A stretch of 64,000 bases of DNA from contig CP124529.1 of assembly GCA_029953615.1 (NCBI GenBank), forward strand, positions 3,410,501 to 3,474,500, given 5' to 3'. The position numbers and the translations under genes were made by a program. The notes beneath the pieces are model-generated. The model was not told the DNA's origin, did not search any database, and saw nothing but the letters and a program-made list of their open reading frames with translations. Positions 37,284 through 47,715 of this stretch are shown piece after piece (within the stretch, counting starts at the first letter, position 1; each line of letters starts with the position of its first letter). Source of the stretch: Pseudomonas putida. GTDB taxonomy: Bacteria > Pseudomonadota > Gammaproteobacteria > Pseudomonadales > Pseudomonadaceae.

Positions 37284-38711
37284 ATGAGCGAACCGGGACA
37301 GAAGCTGCGCCTGGGCGCGTTGATCGCGTTGGTGGTCGGCTCGATGATTGGTGGCGGGATCTTCTCGTTGCCGCAGAACATGGCGGCGCGTGCCGATGTG
37401 GGGGCGGTGCTGATCGGCTGGGGTATTACCGCGGTCGGCATGCTGGCTCTGGCCTTCGTGTTCCAGACCCTGGCCAACCGCAAGCCGGAGCTGGACTCGG
37501 GGGTATACGCCTACGCCAAGGCCGGCTTTGGCGAGTACATGGGGTTTTCCTCGGCCTGGGGCTACTGGATCAGTGCCTGGCTGGGGAACGTCGGCTATTT
37601 CGTGCTGTTGTTCAGTACCCTGGGCTTCTATTTCCCGGTGTTCGGCGAAGGCAACACGCCAATCGCCATCGGCTGCGCCTCGCTGCTGCTGTGGGCGGTG
37701 CATTTCCTGGTGCTGCGCGGCATCAAGGAAGCGGCGTTCATCAACCAGGTGACCACCGTGGCCAAGGTGGTGCCGCTGCTGATTTTCGTGGTGATCGCGG
37801 CGTTCGCCTTCCGCGCCGATATCTTCACGCGTGACATCTGGGGTCTGAGCAACCCGCAGTTCGGCAGCGTGCTGGAGCAGGTGCGCAACATGATGCTGGT
37901 GACCGTGTTCGTGTTCATCGGTATCGAGGGCGCAAGCGTGTATTCCGGGCGCGCCCAGCGCCGTTCGGATGTGGGCAAGGCCACGGTGATCGGTTTCCTG
38001 GGCGTGCTGGCGCTGCTGGTGCTGGTGAATGTGCTGTCACTGGGGGTAATGACCCAGCCAGAACTGGCCGGGTTGCAAAATCCCTCGCTGGCCTCGGTGC
38101 TGGAGCATATCGTCGGGCCCTGGGGAGCCTTGCTGATCAGTATCGGCCTGGCAGTTTCGCTGCTTGGCGCGCTGCTGTCGTGGGCGCTGCTGTGCGCCGA
38201 GATCCTCTTCGCGACGGCGCGGGACAAGACCATGCCGCGCTTTCTGGCCAAGGAAAACGCCAACCATGTGCCGGCCAACGCCCTGTGGCTGACCAACTGC
38301 ATGATCCAGGGTTTCCTGCTGATCACGCTGTTTTCCGCCGGTACTTACACCAGCCTGATCTACCTGGCCTCGTCGATGATCCTGGTGCCCTACCTGTGGT
38401 CAGCGGCCTACGCCGTGCTGTTGGCGGTGCGCGCAGAAACCTATGCCGGGCAGCCGGCCCTGCGTCGCAAGGATTTGCTGGTGGCGCTGGTTGCCTTGGC
38501 CTATGCCGTGTGGCTGTTGTACGCCGGCGGTCTCAAGTACCTGTTGCTGTCGGCGCTGCTGTATGCGCCGGGCGTGGTCCTGTTCGCCAGGGCCAAGCAT
38601 GAGCAGGGCAAAGCCTTGTTCACCACTTGGGAAAAGCTGATTTTCGCCGCCGTGCTGGCAGGTGCCGCACTGGCGGCCTACGCCCTGTATTCAGGGCTGC
38701 TGAGCTTGTGA
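37284..38711 (+). CDS. Second arginine/ornithine antiporter (ArcD paralogue)
   Basis: 475-residue APC-family antiporter nearly collinear with ArcD: LGALIALVVGSMIGGGIFSL, the YWISAWLGNVGYFVLLFSTLG segment and SLLGALLSWALLCAEILFAT are shared almost residue for residue. It has its own ribosome-binding site and faces away from the arc operon, so its expression may be independent. The conserved binding segments suggest arginine/ornithine or a close relative as substrate. Its 3' end overlaps the convergent ybaN gene by 21 bases. Confidence 0.9.
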   Translation: MSEPGQKLRLGALIALVVGSMIGGGIFSLPQNMAARADVGAVLIGWGITAVGMLALAFVFQTLANRKPELDSGVYAYAKAGFGEYMGFSSAWGYWISAWLGNVGYFVLLFSTLGFYFPVFGEGNTPIAIGCASLLLWAVHFLVLRGIKEAAFINQVTTVAKVVPLLIFVVIAAFAFRADIFTRDIWGLSNPQFGSVLEQVRNMMLVTVFVFIGIEGASVYSGRAQRRSDVGKATVIGFLGVLALLVLVNVLSLGVMTQPELAGLQNPSLASVLEHIVGPWGALLISIGLAVSLLGALLSWALLCAEILFATARDKTMPRFLAKENANHVPANALWLTNCMIQGFLLITLFSAGTYTSLIYLASSMILVPYLWSAAYAVLLAVRAETYAGQPALRRKDLLVALVALAYAVWLLYAGGLKYLLLSALLYAPGVVLFARAKHEQGKALFTTWEKLIFAAVLAGAALAAYALYSGLLSL

Positions 38712-39107
38712 CGGGGCAGGGCAGGGGGCGTGCTCCGGGCGCGACCAGATCCACAGGTTGCCCAGGGTCATGCCGGCAATGGCCAGGAATACCGGCCAGC
38801 GGTGTTCCAGGAGCGTCAGCATCAGGCCCGCGCACAGCAGCATGCTGAGGGTCGCGCTGACCTTGGCCCGCCGCTGGATTACCTTGCCATTGCGCCAGTT
38901 ATGCAGGATCGGCCCGAACAACCGGTGGTTTTCCAGCCAGGCAGAAAGGCGCGGTGAACTGCGTGTGGCCGCCCAGGCGGCCAGCAGGATGAATTCGGTG
39001 GTCGGCAGGCCGGGAATGACGATCGCGACCAGGCCCACGCCCAGGCTTACGTAAGCCAGGATCGCATACAGCAGGCGGGCGAGTTTCGAGCGGGCGGGTC
39101 GGGTCAT
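38691..39107 (-). CDS. ybaN: YbaN/DUF454-family inner-membrane protein
   Basis: A 138-residue membrane protein with two or three hydrophobic segments (LLYAILAYVSLGVGLVAIVIPGLP and the 90-125 region). The family motif GLPTTEFILLAAWAATRSSPRLSAWLENH and WRNGKVI are characteristic of DUF454. No function is established. It lies just upstream (in minus-strand order, downstream) of the heme oxygenase gene with a 54-base gap and could share its transcript. Confidence 0.85.
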   Translation of the reverse strand: MTRPARSKLARLLYAILAYVSLGVGLVAIVIPGLPTTEFILLAAWAATRSSPRLSAWLENHRLFGPILHNWRNGKVIQRRAKVSATLSMLLCAGLMLTLLEHRWPVFLAIAGMTLGNLWIWSRPEHAPCPAPSQAQQP

Positions 39108-39161
39108 GGTCTCACTGCATAAAACGGTTCGGCCACCGGTAGGGTGGCCGGGTATGGCGTG

Positions 39162-39755
39162 TCAAACCAGCGCGGCATCTGCGGCGTAGGCGTGCTTGAG
39201 CAGCTCGGTGAACCGCTCGAAGGCAGCAACTGCGCCGCGTTCGGCAGCGGCTTCCTCTTCGGCCGACAGGGCCAGGCCATCCAGAATGCGGGTGAACTGC
39301 TTCCAGCCTTCGGCACGGCCACCAGCCGGTTCGCCCAGGTGGCGGGCACCGAAACTGTCGGACAAGCCCAGGGCCACGGCACGCTTGATCAGAAACGCAG
39401 CGCCCAGTTTGGAGCCTTCGGAGACGAAGATCCAGCCCATTGCCTCGCCCAGGCTCGGGTTGCGCAGGCCGCCCGGCACGGCTGACGGTACTTCGGTATC
39501 GAGATCGGCGAGGTCCAGGCGGGCCTGTTCGGCACGGCAGCGCTCGGCCAGGTCGGGGACGATGGTGATCAGTTGTGGGTCGTTGTACAGGGCTTGCAGC
39601 TCGGCCTGGAACAGGTACTGGGCGACCACGAAGCGGGCGAAGCTTTCGCGGCTGTCGAAGGGTGCGTGGGCTTTGACCAGGGCATCCAGTTCGGCATGGG
39701 GGGCGTGGGTAATCTGGTTGAGGCGCTGGGAGCGCAGGGCTGGGCGGTCGGTCAT
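39162..39755 (-). CDS. hemO: Heme oxygenase (HemO/PigA-type)
   Basis: Cytoplasmic enzyme opening heme to biliverdin, iron and CO. 197 residues; LRSQRLNQITHAPHAELDAL aligns with the P. aeruginosa PigA segment and puts His20 at the proximal heme-iron ligand position. GWIFVSEGSKLGAAFLIKRA is the conserved distal helix with GxxxG-like glycines. Start at the ATG 39755; the extension to 39791 is not conserved. It follows the TonB receptor gene in the same direction, completing a heme-iron acquisition module. Confidence 0.92.
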   Translation of the reverse strand: MTDRPALRSQRLNQITHAPHAELDALVKAHAPFDSRESFARFVVAQYLFQAELQALYNDPQLITIVPDLAERCRAEQARLDLADLDTEVPSAVPGGLRNPSLGEAMGWIFVSEGSKLGAAFLIKRAVALGLSDSFGARHLGEPAGGRAEGWKQFTRILDGLALSAEEEAAAERGAVAAFERFTELLKHAYAADAALV

Positions 39756-39850
39756 GGGGCAGTCCTTGGAAAGGGGGGCATCTAGAGACAAGACGAAACA
39801 GCGGGGACGGAACAGTAAAAAAATCGGGTTTTCGTGTTGCCTGTACTGGC

Positions 39851-39945
39851 CTCTTCGCGGGCTCGCCCGCTCCCACAGGTCCAGCGCAGGCCCAAGGCTT
39901 GCGCAGTACCTGTGGGAGCGGGCGAGCCCGCGAAGAGGCCGTTAC
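39851..39945. repeat. Inverted REP pair
   Basis: GGCCTCTTCGCGGGCTCGCC and its inverse flank a spacer that itself pairs partly (CAGGTCCAGCGCAGGCCCAAGG / GCTTGCGCAGTACCTG). It lies between the receptor and hemO genes. Confidence 0.85.
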
Positions 39946-39957
39946 GGGTGCAAAGGG

Positions 39958-42561
39958 TCAGATATCCCAGACCACATTGATGCCGAAGTTGCGCCCCGGC
40001 ATGGTCAGGCGGTCGATGTTGGCCGGCTGGGTCACGGCCGCTTCACCCTGGCCGTCGTAGCTGCGCACCGAGTCCCACTGCCAGTACTTCTTGTCGGTGA
40101 GGTTGTACAGGCCGGCGTTGATGGTCACGTCGTCGCTGACCTTGTAGTAACCGGTCAGGTCCAGTACCCCGTAGCCCGGGGTGCGGAACTTGGCGCTCGA
40201 GCCGTCGGGCGAATAGAAGGTGCTGTCGTCGACGCGGGTCTTGCGCTTGACCAGCGTCCAGCTCAGCAGGCCGCCGTAGTGCTGTTGTTCGTAACCCAGG
40301 CCGAACACGCCCTTGAGCGGGTTGACGCTGTTCAGTGGCTCGCCGCTGTCATCGTTGCGGCCATGGGTGTAGGCGATCGAGCCCTGGGTATACAGGCCCT
40401 GCGGTGCACCGAAGTGGTCGAGGTTCAGGCGGCCCTTGACCTCGGCACCCTTGATGGTGGCGTGCTTGATGTTGTTGGCCTGGAAGGTCTGCTCCAGGTT
40501 GGCGCTTTGTACGGCGTCCTCGTCGATGAAGTCGCGGTACTTGTTGTAGAACACCGCCACATCGAAGTTGCCGGCGTCGAAGTTGCCACGCAGGCCGGTT
40601 TCATAGCTTTTGCTCTTTTCCGGTTCCAGGCCCGGGTTGCCTTCCACGCGGTAGCCTTGCTCGATGTTCTCAAACTTCCCGTACATGGACTTGGCAGTCG
40701 GAGTGCGGAAGCCTTCGGCGTACTGGCCGTACCAGGTGTAGTTGTCGTTGAAGGCGTAGGTCAGGCCGAACTTGGGCGAGACACGGTGCCACTTCTTGTC
40801 CGAGTCGTCCTGGGAGGTGGGCGCGATACCGGAGGACTCCAGGCCACGCAGGAATTCCTCGGTGAACCTGGGCTCCATGCGCGTGTAGTCGTAACGAGCA
40901 CCCGGCATGAAGGTCCAGTTGTTCCAGCGGATTTCATCCTGCACAAACAGGCTGTAGGTGTTCACGGTCGGGTCCGGGAAGTCGCTGACCAGTGCCTGGC
41001 CGTCTGCCGGGCGCTCGGCGCCAGCGGCGGAACAACCTGAGCCAACGGCCAGGCAGGTGCCGGTGCCGCTGCGCGAACCGGTGACCTTCTCGTGCTTGAG
41101 GGTAGTGCCATAGGTCAGCAGGTGCTCGGTGGCGCCGAGGCTGAAGGCCTTGTCCAGCTGGGCGTCGAATACCCACTGGCGGTCCTTGTAAGTGGTGTCG
41201 CGGGTACGCAGCACCTGACGACCAGGTGGTGCGTAGACCTCCTCGGTGTACTGGTCGGTTTTGGCGATCTGGTAGTTCAGGCTCCACTTCACATGGTCGG
41301 CAACCAGCGAATCCAGGCCGAACTCATGGTTGATGCCAAAGCGCTCACGGGTGATGGTGTCGTTACCGTTACGCGCCTTGTAGTAACCCGAGGCACCACG
41401 GCCAGGAATGAACGGCCCGCCCACCGCACTGAGGATGTTCTGATCGAGGTCATCCTTGTAGCGTTCGTAGGTGAAGCCCAGACGCGCGTCGTCGGCGTAG
41501 TTCCAGCCCAGCTTGGCCAGCACGTTGGTGGTGCGCACGTCCATCGGGTTGGCTTCGGTACGCGACAGGCCGTCACCGCTGTGCCCGCCGTGGGTCTCGG
41601 TTTCGTGGCCGTTGCGCTGGCTCAGGTGCAACAGGCCGTCGAAGTCGCCCTGGCGACCGGCGACGGTGGCGGAGGTCAGCCAGCTTTCGTCGGCCGAGCT
41701 GTAGCCGGTCTTAAGGCGTGCACCGGCGTCCTTGCCGGGCTTGATGATGTCGTCCGGGTCGAGGGTGAAATAGCTCACTGCCCCGCCGATGGCGTTGCTG
41801 CCATACAGCACCGAGGCCGGGCCGCGGAGAATTTCCACCCGCTTGACGATTTCCGGGTCCACGTAGTTGCGCTGGGTCTGGGCGTAGGGGCCGTAGAAGA
41901 AGCTGTCGGGGATCGACACGCCATCGACCTGGGTGAGGATGCGCTCGCCGTCGATGCCCCGGATGTTGTAGCCGTTCAGGCCGCTGCGCTGGCCGGTGCC
42001 GGCCACCGACACACCCGGCTCGTAGCGTACCAGGTCCTGGATATTGTTGACGTTCTGCCGGTCCAGTTCCTCGCGGGTCTGCACACTGACGGTGCTCGGT
42101 ACCTGGCTGACGTCCTGGGCGTTGCGCGTGGCGCTGACGGTGACCTGTTGCAGGGCGATCACATTGGCGCTGGCCTGGCGTTCGAGCACCACATTGCCGT
42201 GGCTGATCTGGCGAATGCCCAGGCCGGTACCGAGCAGCAGGCGCTTGAGGGCGGCTTCCGGCGGTAGCGAACCCTGCACCCCTGGCGAGGCCACGCCGTC
42301 GGCCAGCTCAGCGCTGAAACCGACCTGCCAGCCAGTGACCTGGCTGAAGGCATTGATGGCCGAAACCAGCGGCTGCTGGCCGATGCTGAAGCGGTAGTCG
42401 CCCATGCGTGGGCTGCTGGCGTGTGCCGGCTCGGCGGCCAGCGCCGGCAGGCTGCCGGCACCGCTGGCGAGCAGGGCCAGGTTCAGTAGGGAAAGGCTCA
42501 GGAGGGACGGTTGCCCTCCATGGCGAGGACGGGTGGAGGGGCGGGTAGGACCTGTGGACAT
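39958..42561 (-). CDS. TonB-dependent heme receptor with signalling domain
   Basis: Outer-membrane TonB-dependent transducer, 867 residues. Signal peptide (hydrophobic LLSLSLLNLALLASG, cleavage near ALAAEP), then an STN signalling domain (about 50-125) that contacts an anti-sigma factor, then the plug (about 140-260, QVTVSATRNAQDVSQVPSTVSV as TonB-box region) and the 22-strand barrel ending in aromatic-flanked NFGINVVWDI. AGGGAG precedes the ATG. Neighbouring FecI/FecR pair and heme oxygenase suggest heme as ligand (Hxu/Has-like system); a siderophore cannot be excluded. Confidence 0.88.
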   Translation of the reverse strand: MSTGPTRPSTRPRHGGQPSLLSLSLLNLALLASGAGSLPALAAEPAHASSPRMGDYRFSIGQQPLVSAINAFSQVTGWQVGFSAELADGVASPGVQGSLPPEAALKRLLLGTGLGIRQISHGNVVLERQASANVIALQQVTVSATRNAQDVSQVPSTVSVQTREELDRQNVNNIQDLVRYEPGVSVAGTGQRSGLNGYNIRGIDGERILTQVDGVSIPDSFFYGPYAQTQRNYVDPEIVKRVEILRGPASVLYGSNAIGGAVSYFTLDPDDIIKPGKDAGARLKTGYSSADESWLTSATVAGRQGDFDGLLHLSQRNGHETETHGGHSGDGLSRTEANPMDVRTTNVLAKLGWNYADDARLGFTYERYKDDLDQNILSAVGGPFIPGRGASGYYKARNGNDTITRERFGINHEFGLDSLVADHVKWSLNYQIAKTDQYTEEVYAPPGRQVLRTRDTTYKDRQWVFDAQLDKAFSLGATEHLLTYGTTLKHEKVTGSRSGTGTCLAVGSGCSAAGAERPADGQALVSDFPDPTVNTYSLFVQDEIRWNNWTFMPGARYDYTRMEPRFTEEFLRGLESSGIAPTSQDDSDKKWHRVSPKFGLTYAFNDNYTWYGQYAEGFRTPTAKSMYGKFENIEQGYRVEGNPGLEPEKSKSYETGLRGNFDAGNFDVAVFYNKYRDFIDEDAVQSANLEQTFQANNIKHATIKGAEVKGRLNLDHFGAPQGLYTQGSIAYTHGRNDDSGEPLNSVNPLKGVFGLGYEQQHYGGLLSWTLVKRKTRVDDSTFYSPDGSSAKFRTPGYGVLDLTGYYKVSDDVTINAGLYNLTDKKYWQWDSVRSYDGQGEAAVTQPANIDRLTMPGRNFGINVVWDI

Positions 42562-42616
42562 CGGAAGCGCTCCCTGACGCGCAGACTGTTATAGGTGATG
42601 GCTGTCCTCGTTTTCA

Positions 42617-42635
42617 AACGAGAATCAGTTGCATT
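42617..42635 (-). promoter_or_regulatory. Candidate Fur box upstream of the heme receptor
   Basis: On the minus strand AATGCAACTGATTCTCGTT agrees with the extended Fur consensus (AATGATAATGATTATCATT) at 14 of 19 positions by direct comparison. It lies 56-74 bases upstream of the receptor start. The receptor may additionally be driven by the neighbouring ECF sigma factor. Confidence 0.5.
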
Positions 42636-42713
42636 GGCTATAACGAGACGGGCGGGGTAGCGTGACTGCGTAAAAAAAGTTGGATTGCGGTCTGGCGATC
42701 CGTATCACGACTT

Positions 42714-42807
42714 CTGTGGGAGCGGGCAAGCCCGCGAAACAGGCGCCGCGGTGGATGGCACGGGCGTTGCCCGTGTTCGCGGGCACGCCCGCTCCCACAG
42801 GGACCGT
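42714..42807. repeat. Inverted REP pair between fecR and the receptor gene
   Basis: TCTGTGGGAGCGGGCAAGCC and its inverse ...GGGCACGCCCGCTCCCACAG, with GGCACGGGC-GTT-GCCCGTGTT in the spacer. It sits between the anti-sigma gene and the receptor gene. Confidence 0.85.
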
Positions 42808-42828
42808 GTCGGGTTTCAGATTTGCGGA

Positions 42829-43791
42829 TCAGTTCAGGATGACCAGCGCCGGGTATTCCTGCAGCCGTGCCGAGGTGATGTGGGCCAGCGCGCGCAGGGT
42901 TTCCAGCGGTTGGTCGAGGCGGTAGTTGCCGGTGACCGCAACGTCTTCCAGCTGCGCATTGCGGTTGATGATCCAGCCCGGGTAGTAGCGTTGCACCTCC
43001 GCCAGCACCTGGCTCAACGGGCAGTTCTCGAATACCAGGCGGCCGTCGACCCAGGCCAGGTCCTTGTGCATGTCGGGGCGCTGGCGCTGGCCGAAGCCCT
43101 GGGGGCCGACGCTGATGCTGTCGCCGGCACTCAAGCGGATGCGCTGGTCGCGGGCCCCCTGCAGATCGACATCGCCGCGCTGCACCCGCACCTGTGCCTC
43201 GCCGTCGAGGTAGCGCACGGCGAAATCGGTGTCGCGCACCTGCGCGCGCAACGGTCCGGCCTGCACTTCCAGGGGCCGCGGCGCGCCTTCGGGTACCTGG
43301 AAATAGGCCTCGCCCTGGAGCAGGCGGGCGACCTGGCGGTCGTCACGCTGCTCGCTGGCAAATGCCGAATTGGTGTTCAGCAGCACTTTCGCCCCGTCTT
43401 CCAGCTGCAGACGCTGGCGCTCGCCTACCACCGTAAAGTGATCGGCTTGCAGGCGTATGGGCAGGTTGCCGAGGGTGAACAGCCCGATCAGCAGCAGCGC
43501 CGCCGTTGCCAGGGGTTTCCAGTGGCTGCGCAGGCGCCCGTGCCACGAGCGGCGCTGCCGCTGGTGCATCTGCGCCGCCAGCTGGTGCAGCGGCGCACCG
43601 TTCCACAGGGCTTCTGCCTCGACATAGGCCTCGGCATTTTCCGGCGCTGCGCTCAGCCAGGCTTCGAAGGCCTGGGTGTCCTCGGCGTTGGCGCATTGCA
43701 GGCGCACCAGCCAGTCCAGCGCCTCGTCCATGGCACGAGCACGGGCGCTGGGCCCGGCGGGTGACGGGCGGGGGGCGGGGCTATCGGTCAC
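42829..43791 (-). CDS. fecR: FecR-family anti-sigma regulator
   Basis: Inner-membrane regulator linking the receptor to the ECF sigma factor. 320 residues: N-terminal cytoplasmic sigma-binding domain (ALDWLVRLQCANAEDTQAFEAWLSAAPENAEAY, with DUF4880-type features), one transmembrane helix near residues 93-110 (LATAALLLIGLFTLGNL), and a periplasmic FecR domain followed by a C-terminal STN-like region. Start codon is GTG at 43791. It follows fecI by 71 bases. Confidence 0.9.
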   Translation of the reverse strand: MTDSPAPRPSPAGPSARARAMDEALDWLVRLQCANAEDTQAFEAWLSAAPENAEAYVEAEALWNGAPLHQLAAQMHQRQRRSWHGRLRSHWKPLATAALLLIGLFTLGNLPIRLQADHFTVVGERQRLQLEDGAKVLLNTNSAFASEQRDDRQVARLLQGEAYFQVPEGAPRPLEVQAGPLRAQVRDTDFAVRYLDGEAQVRVQRGDVDLQGARDQRIRLSAGDSISVGPQGFGQRQRPDMHKDLAWVDGRLVFENCPLSQVLAEVQRYYPGWIINRNAQLEDVAVTGNYRLDQPLETLRALAHITSARLQEYPALVILN

Positions 43792-43862
43792 GGTGAGTCC
43801 CTGAATGATTTTTTGCGAATGATCAAGCCTGACGCGGGGCGTGGCAAGGGCTTTGCGTGCCC

Positions 43863-44375
43863 TTACTTGAGGCGGTCGGCGACACCCATGCAGATCGCCA
43901 TGATCAGTTTCAGTTCCTTCTGTACCGTGCTGGGCGAAACATCGAGTTGTTCGCCGATTTCCTGGTAGGTGGCGCCATGCAGGCGACTGAGGATGAAGAT
44001 GCGCTGCTGGCGTTTGCTCAGCTGGTCGAGGCTGAGGCTCAGCTGCTTGAGCAACCGTTCGGCATGGGCGGCATCCTCGCTGCTGGTGGCCGGCGCGGCC
44101 ACGCTGTGCAGGACGTCATCTGGCACGTCGTCGACCAGCATGCGCGATTGCACCCGGCGCGCGCGCAGGTGGTCGAGGGCCAGGTTGCGTGCGGTCTGGA
44201 ACACGAACGGTTCGAGGTGTTCGACAGGCCGCTCAGCGAGGGCGCGGGACACCCGCAGGTAGGTTTCCTGCAACAGGTCTTCGGCCGTGGTGGGGTTGCC
44301 CACCATGCGCTGCAGGGTGCGCAGCAGGGGAAGGCGCTGGACGAGGAAGACAGAGTTGAACCGGGACTGACTCAC
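43863..44375 (-). CDS. fecI: ECF sigma factor, FecI type
   Basis: A 170-residue extracytoplasmic-function sigma factor. Region 2 is VFLVQRLPLLRTLQRMVGNPTTAEDLLQETYLRV and region 4 is LSKRQQRIFILSRLHGATYQEIGEQLDVSPSTVQKEL, ending shortly after as in iron-starvation sigma factors. A good Fur box overlaps its upstream region, so it should be made under iron limitation and then switch on the receptor when the receptor is occupied. Confidence 0.92.
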   Translation of the reverse strand: MSQSRFNSVFLVQRLPLLRTLQRMVGNPTTAEDLLQETYLRVSRALAERPVEHLEPFVFQTARNLALDHLRARRVQSRMLVDDVPDDVLHSVAAPATSSEDAAHAERLLKQLSLSLDQLSKRQQRIFILSRLHGATYQEIGEQLDVSPSTVQKELKLIMAICMGVADRLK

Positions 44376-44402
44376 AGGGGGACCTGGCCGACGAAAGGTT
44401 AA

Positions 44403-44417
44403 TGATAATGCTTATCA
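44403..44417 (-). promoter_or_regulatory. Fur box in front of the ECF sigma gene
   Basis: TGATAATGCTTATCA matches the core 7-1-7 Fur motif TGATAATNATTATCA with one mismatch. It lies 28-42 bases upstream of the fecI start, where bound Fur would block transcription. Confidence 0.8.
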
Positions 44418-44491
44418 TCAGTATCGGAGGTCAAGTTTGGAAATGTTAGGAAAAGGTAAAGATTGTGAGTCCCCAGTCTTGCGCGGTCCCG

Positions 44492-44609
44492 GTGTAGGAG
44501 CGGCCTTGTGTCGCGATGGGCTGCGCAGCAGCCCCGGGATTTCGGCCTTGGCACAGATTGCAGGGGCTGCTGCGCAGCCCACCGCGACACAAGGCCGCTC
44601 CTACAGAGA
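44492..44609. repeat. Inverted repeat of a third family (GTAGGAGCGGCCTTGTG)
   Basis: Two long inverted arms: GGAGCGGCCTTGTGTCGCGA... with GGGCTGCGCAGCAGCCCC, and the complement ending in CACAAGGCCGCTCCTAC, around a central 25-base spacer. The same family recurs at 53798-53932. It lies between the minus-strand gap gene (3' end) and fecI upstream region. Confidence 0.85.
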
Positions 44610-44621
44610 ACATGCCGAAGC

Positions 44622-45623
44622 TCAGCGGGCGTTGCACAACGCCAGGCAGTTATCCAGCATGCGGTTAGAGAACCCCCACTCATTGTCATACCACGCCAGC
44701 ACCTTGAGCATGCGCCCGTTGGCCCGGGTATGGTTGGCATCGAAGATCGACGACAGCGGGTTGTGGTTGAAATCGCAGGAAACCAGCGGCAAAGCGTTGT
44801 AGCCCAATACCCTGGAATGCTTGCTGGCCTCGAGGAACAGCTGGTTGACCTGCTCGGCCGTGGCTTCGCGCTTGAGGTTGACGGTGAGATCGACCAGCGA
44901 CACGTTGATCACCGGCACCCGCACCGCCATGCCGGTCAGCTTGCCGGCCAGCTCCGGCAATACCAGGCCCACGGCCTCGGCAGCGCCGGTCTTGCTCGGG
45001 ATCATCGACTGGGTCGCCGAGCGCGCGCGGTACGGGTCGCTGTGGTACACATCGGTCAGCACCTGGTCGTTGGTGTAGGCATGAATGGTAGTCATCAGGC
45101 CCTGTTCGATGCCGAACTCGCGGTGCAGCACCTGGGCAATCGGTGCCAGGCAGTTGGTGGTGCAGGAGGCATTGGAAATGATCTGGTGCGAGGCCCGCAG
45201 AATGTCATGGTTGACCCCGTACACCACGGTAGCGTCGGCGCCTTTGGCCGGTGCCGAGACAATCACCTTGCCAGCCCCTGCAGCCAGGTGTGCCGCGGCC
45301 TTGGCGCGCTCGGTGAACAGCCCGGTGCATTCGAACACCACATCGATCGCTTCGGCCTTCCAGGGCAGTTCGGCCGGGTTGCGGATGGCACTGACCGCGA
45401 TTCGGTCACCATTGACCGTGAGGCTCTCGTGGTCGGCTTCGACGCTGGCATCGAAGGTGCCGTGCACGCTGTCGTACTTGAGCAGGTGGGCATTCATGGC
45501 GCTGTCGCCCAGGTCGTTGATGGCGACGACCTGCAGGTCCTGGCGGTAGCCTTGGGTATACAGTGCGCGCAAGACGTTGCGCCCGATGCGGCCGAATCCA
45601 TTGATGGCGATGCGTAGGGTCAT
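44622..45623 (-). CDS. gap: Glyceraldehyde-3-phosphate dehydrogenase
   Basis: Central glycolytic oxidation of glyceraldehyde-3-phosphate, needed downstream of the Entner-Doudoroff aldolase. 333 residues with the Rossmann start [21 protein letters not shown] and the catalytic Cys154 in [12 protein letters not shown]. The position divergent from edd with HexR-type boxes between is that of P. putida gap-1. Start at ATG 45623; the in-frame extension to 45674 is not conserved. Expression is probably repressed by HexR and induced by glucose via 2-keto-3-deoxy-6-phosphogluconate. Confidence 0.95.
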   Translation of the reverse strand: MTLRIAINGFGRIGRNVLRALYTQGYRQDLQVVAINDLGDSAMNAHLLKYDSVHGTFDASVEADHESLTVNGDRIAVSAIRNPAELPWKAEAIDVVFECTGLFTERAKAAAHLAAGAGKVIVSAPAKGADATVVYGVNHDILRASHQIISNASCTTNCLAPIAQVLHREFGIEQGLMTTIHAYTNDQVLTDVYHSDPYRARSATQSMIPSKTGAAEAVGLVLPELAGKLTGMAVRVPVINVSLVDLTVNLKREATAEQVNQLFLEASKHSRVLGYNALPLVSCDFNHNPLSSIFDANHTRANGRMLKVLAWYDNEWGFSNRMLDNCLALCNAR

Positions 45624-45687
45624 GGCAGTACCTCTGGCAGTCCGAGTGAAACCTGTGGCACAAAGGAGCTTCACTGAAACGGTTTTG

Positions 45688-45702
45688 TTGTTGGAATTAC
45701 AA
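45688..45702. promoter_or_regulatory. HexR operator between gap and edd
   Basis: TTGTTGGAATTACAA fits TTGT-N7-ACAA, the HexR recognition rule known from P. putida, without mismatch. It lies about 65-79 bases upstream of gap. HexR is encoded in this window. Confidence 0.8.
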
Positions 45703-45749
45703 GATTATTCACCTGACGATAGAAAACAAGCCTTTTTAGTGGCAGTATT

Positions 45750-45765
45750 TTGGTTAAACATACAA
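45750..45765. promoter_or_regulatory. Possible second HexR site on the edd side
   Basis: TTGGTTAAACATACAA fits TTGT-N8-ACAA with one mismatch in the left half-site. It lies about 120-140 bases upstream of edd. The gap/edd spacer of 264 bases holds no gene or REP. Confidence 0.5.
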
Positions 45766-45887
45766 CGAGTGGTTGGGCGACGTACCCCCAGCGATGCAGC
45801 GGGCTGCTTTACATTGAGCCTAGGCCGCAATCGTTTGGAGGGGAAATGCCCGCAAACCGCCCTTACAATTAGCCTGGAGTCCAGTAC

Positions 45888-47711
<1,824 letters not shown>

Positions 47712-47715
<4 letters not shown>

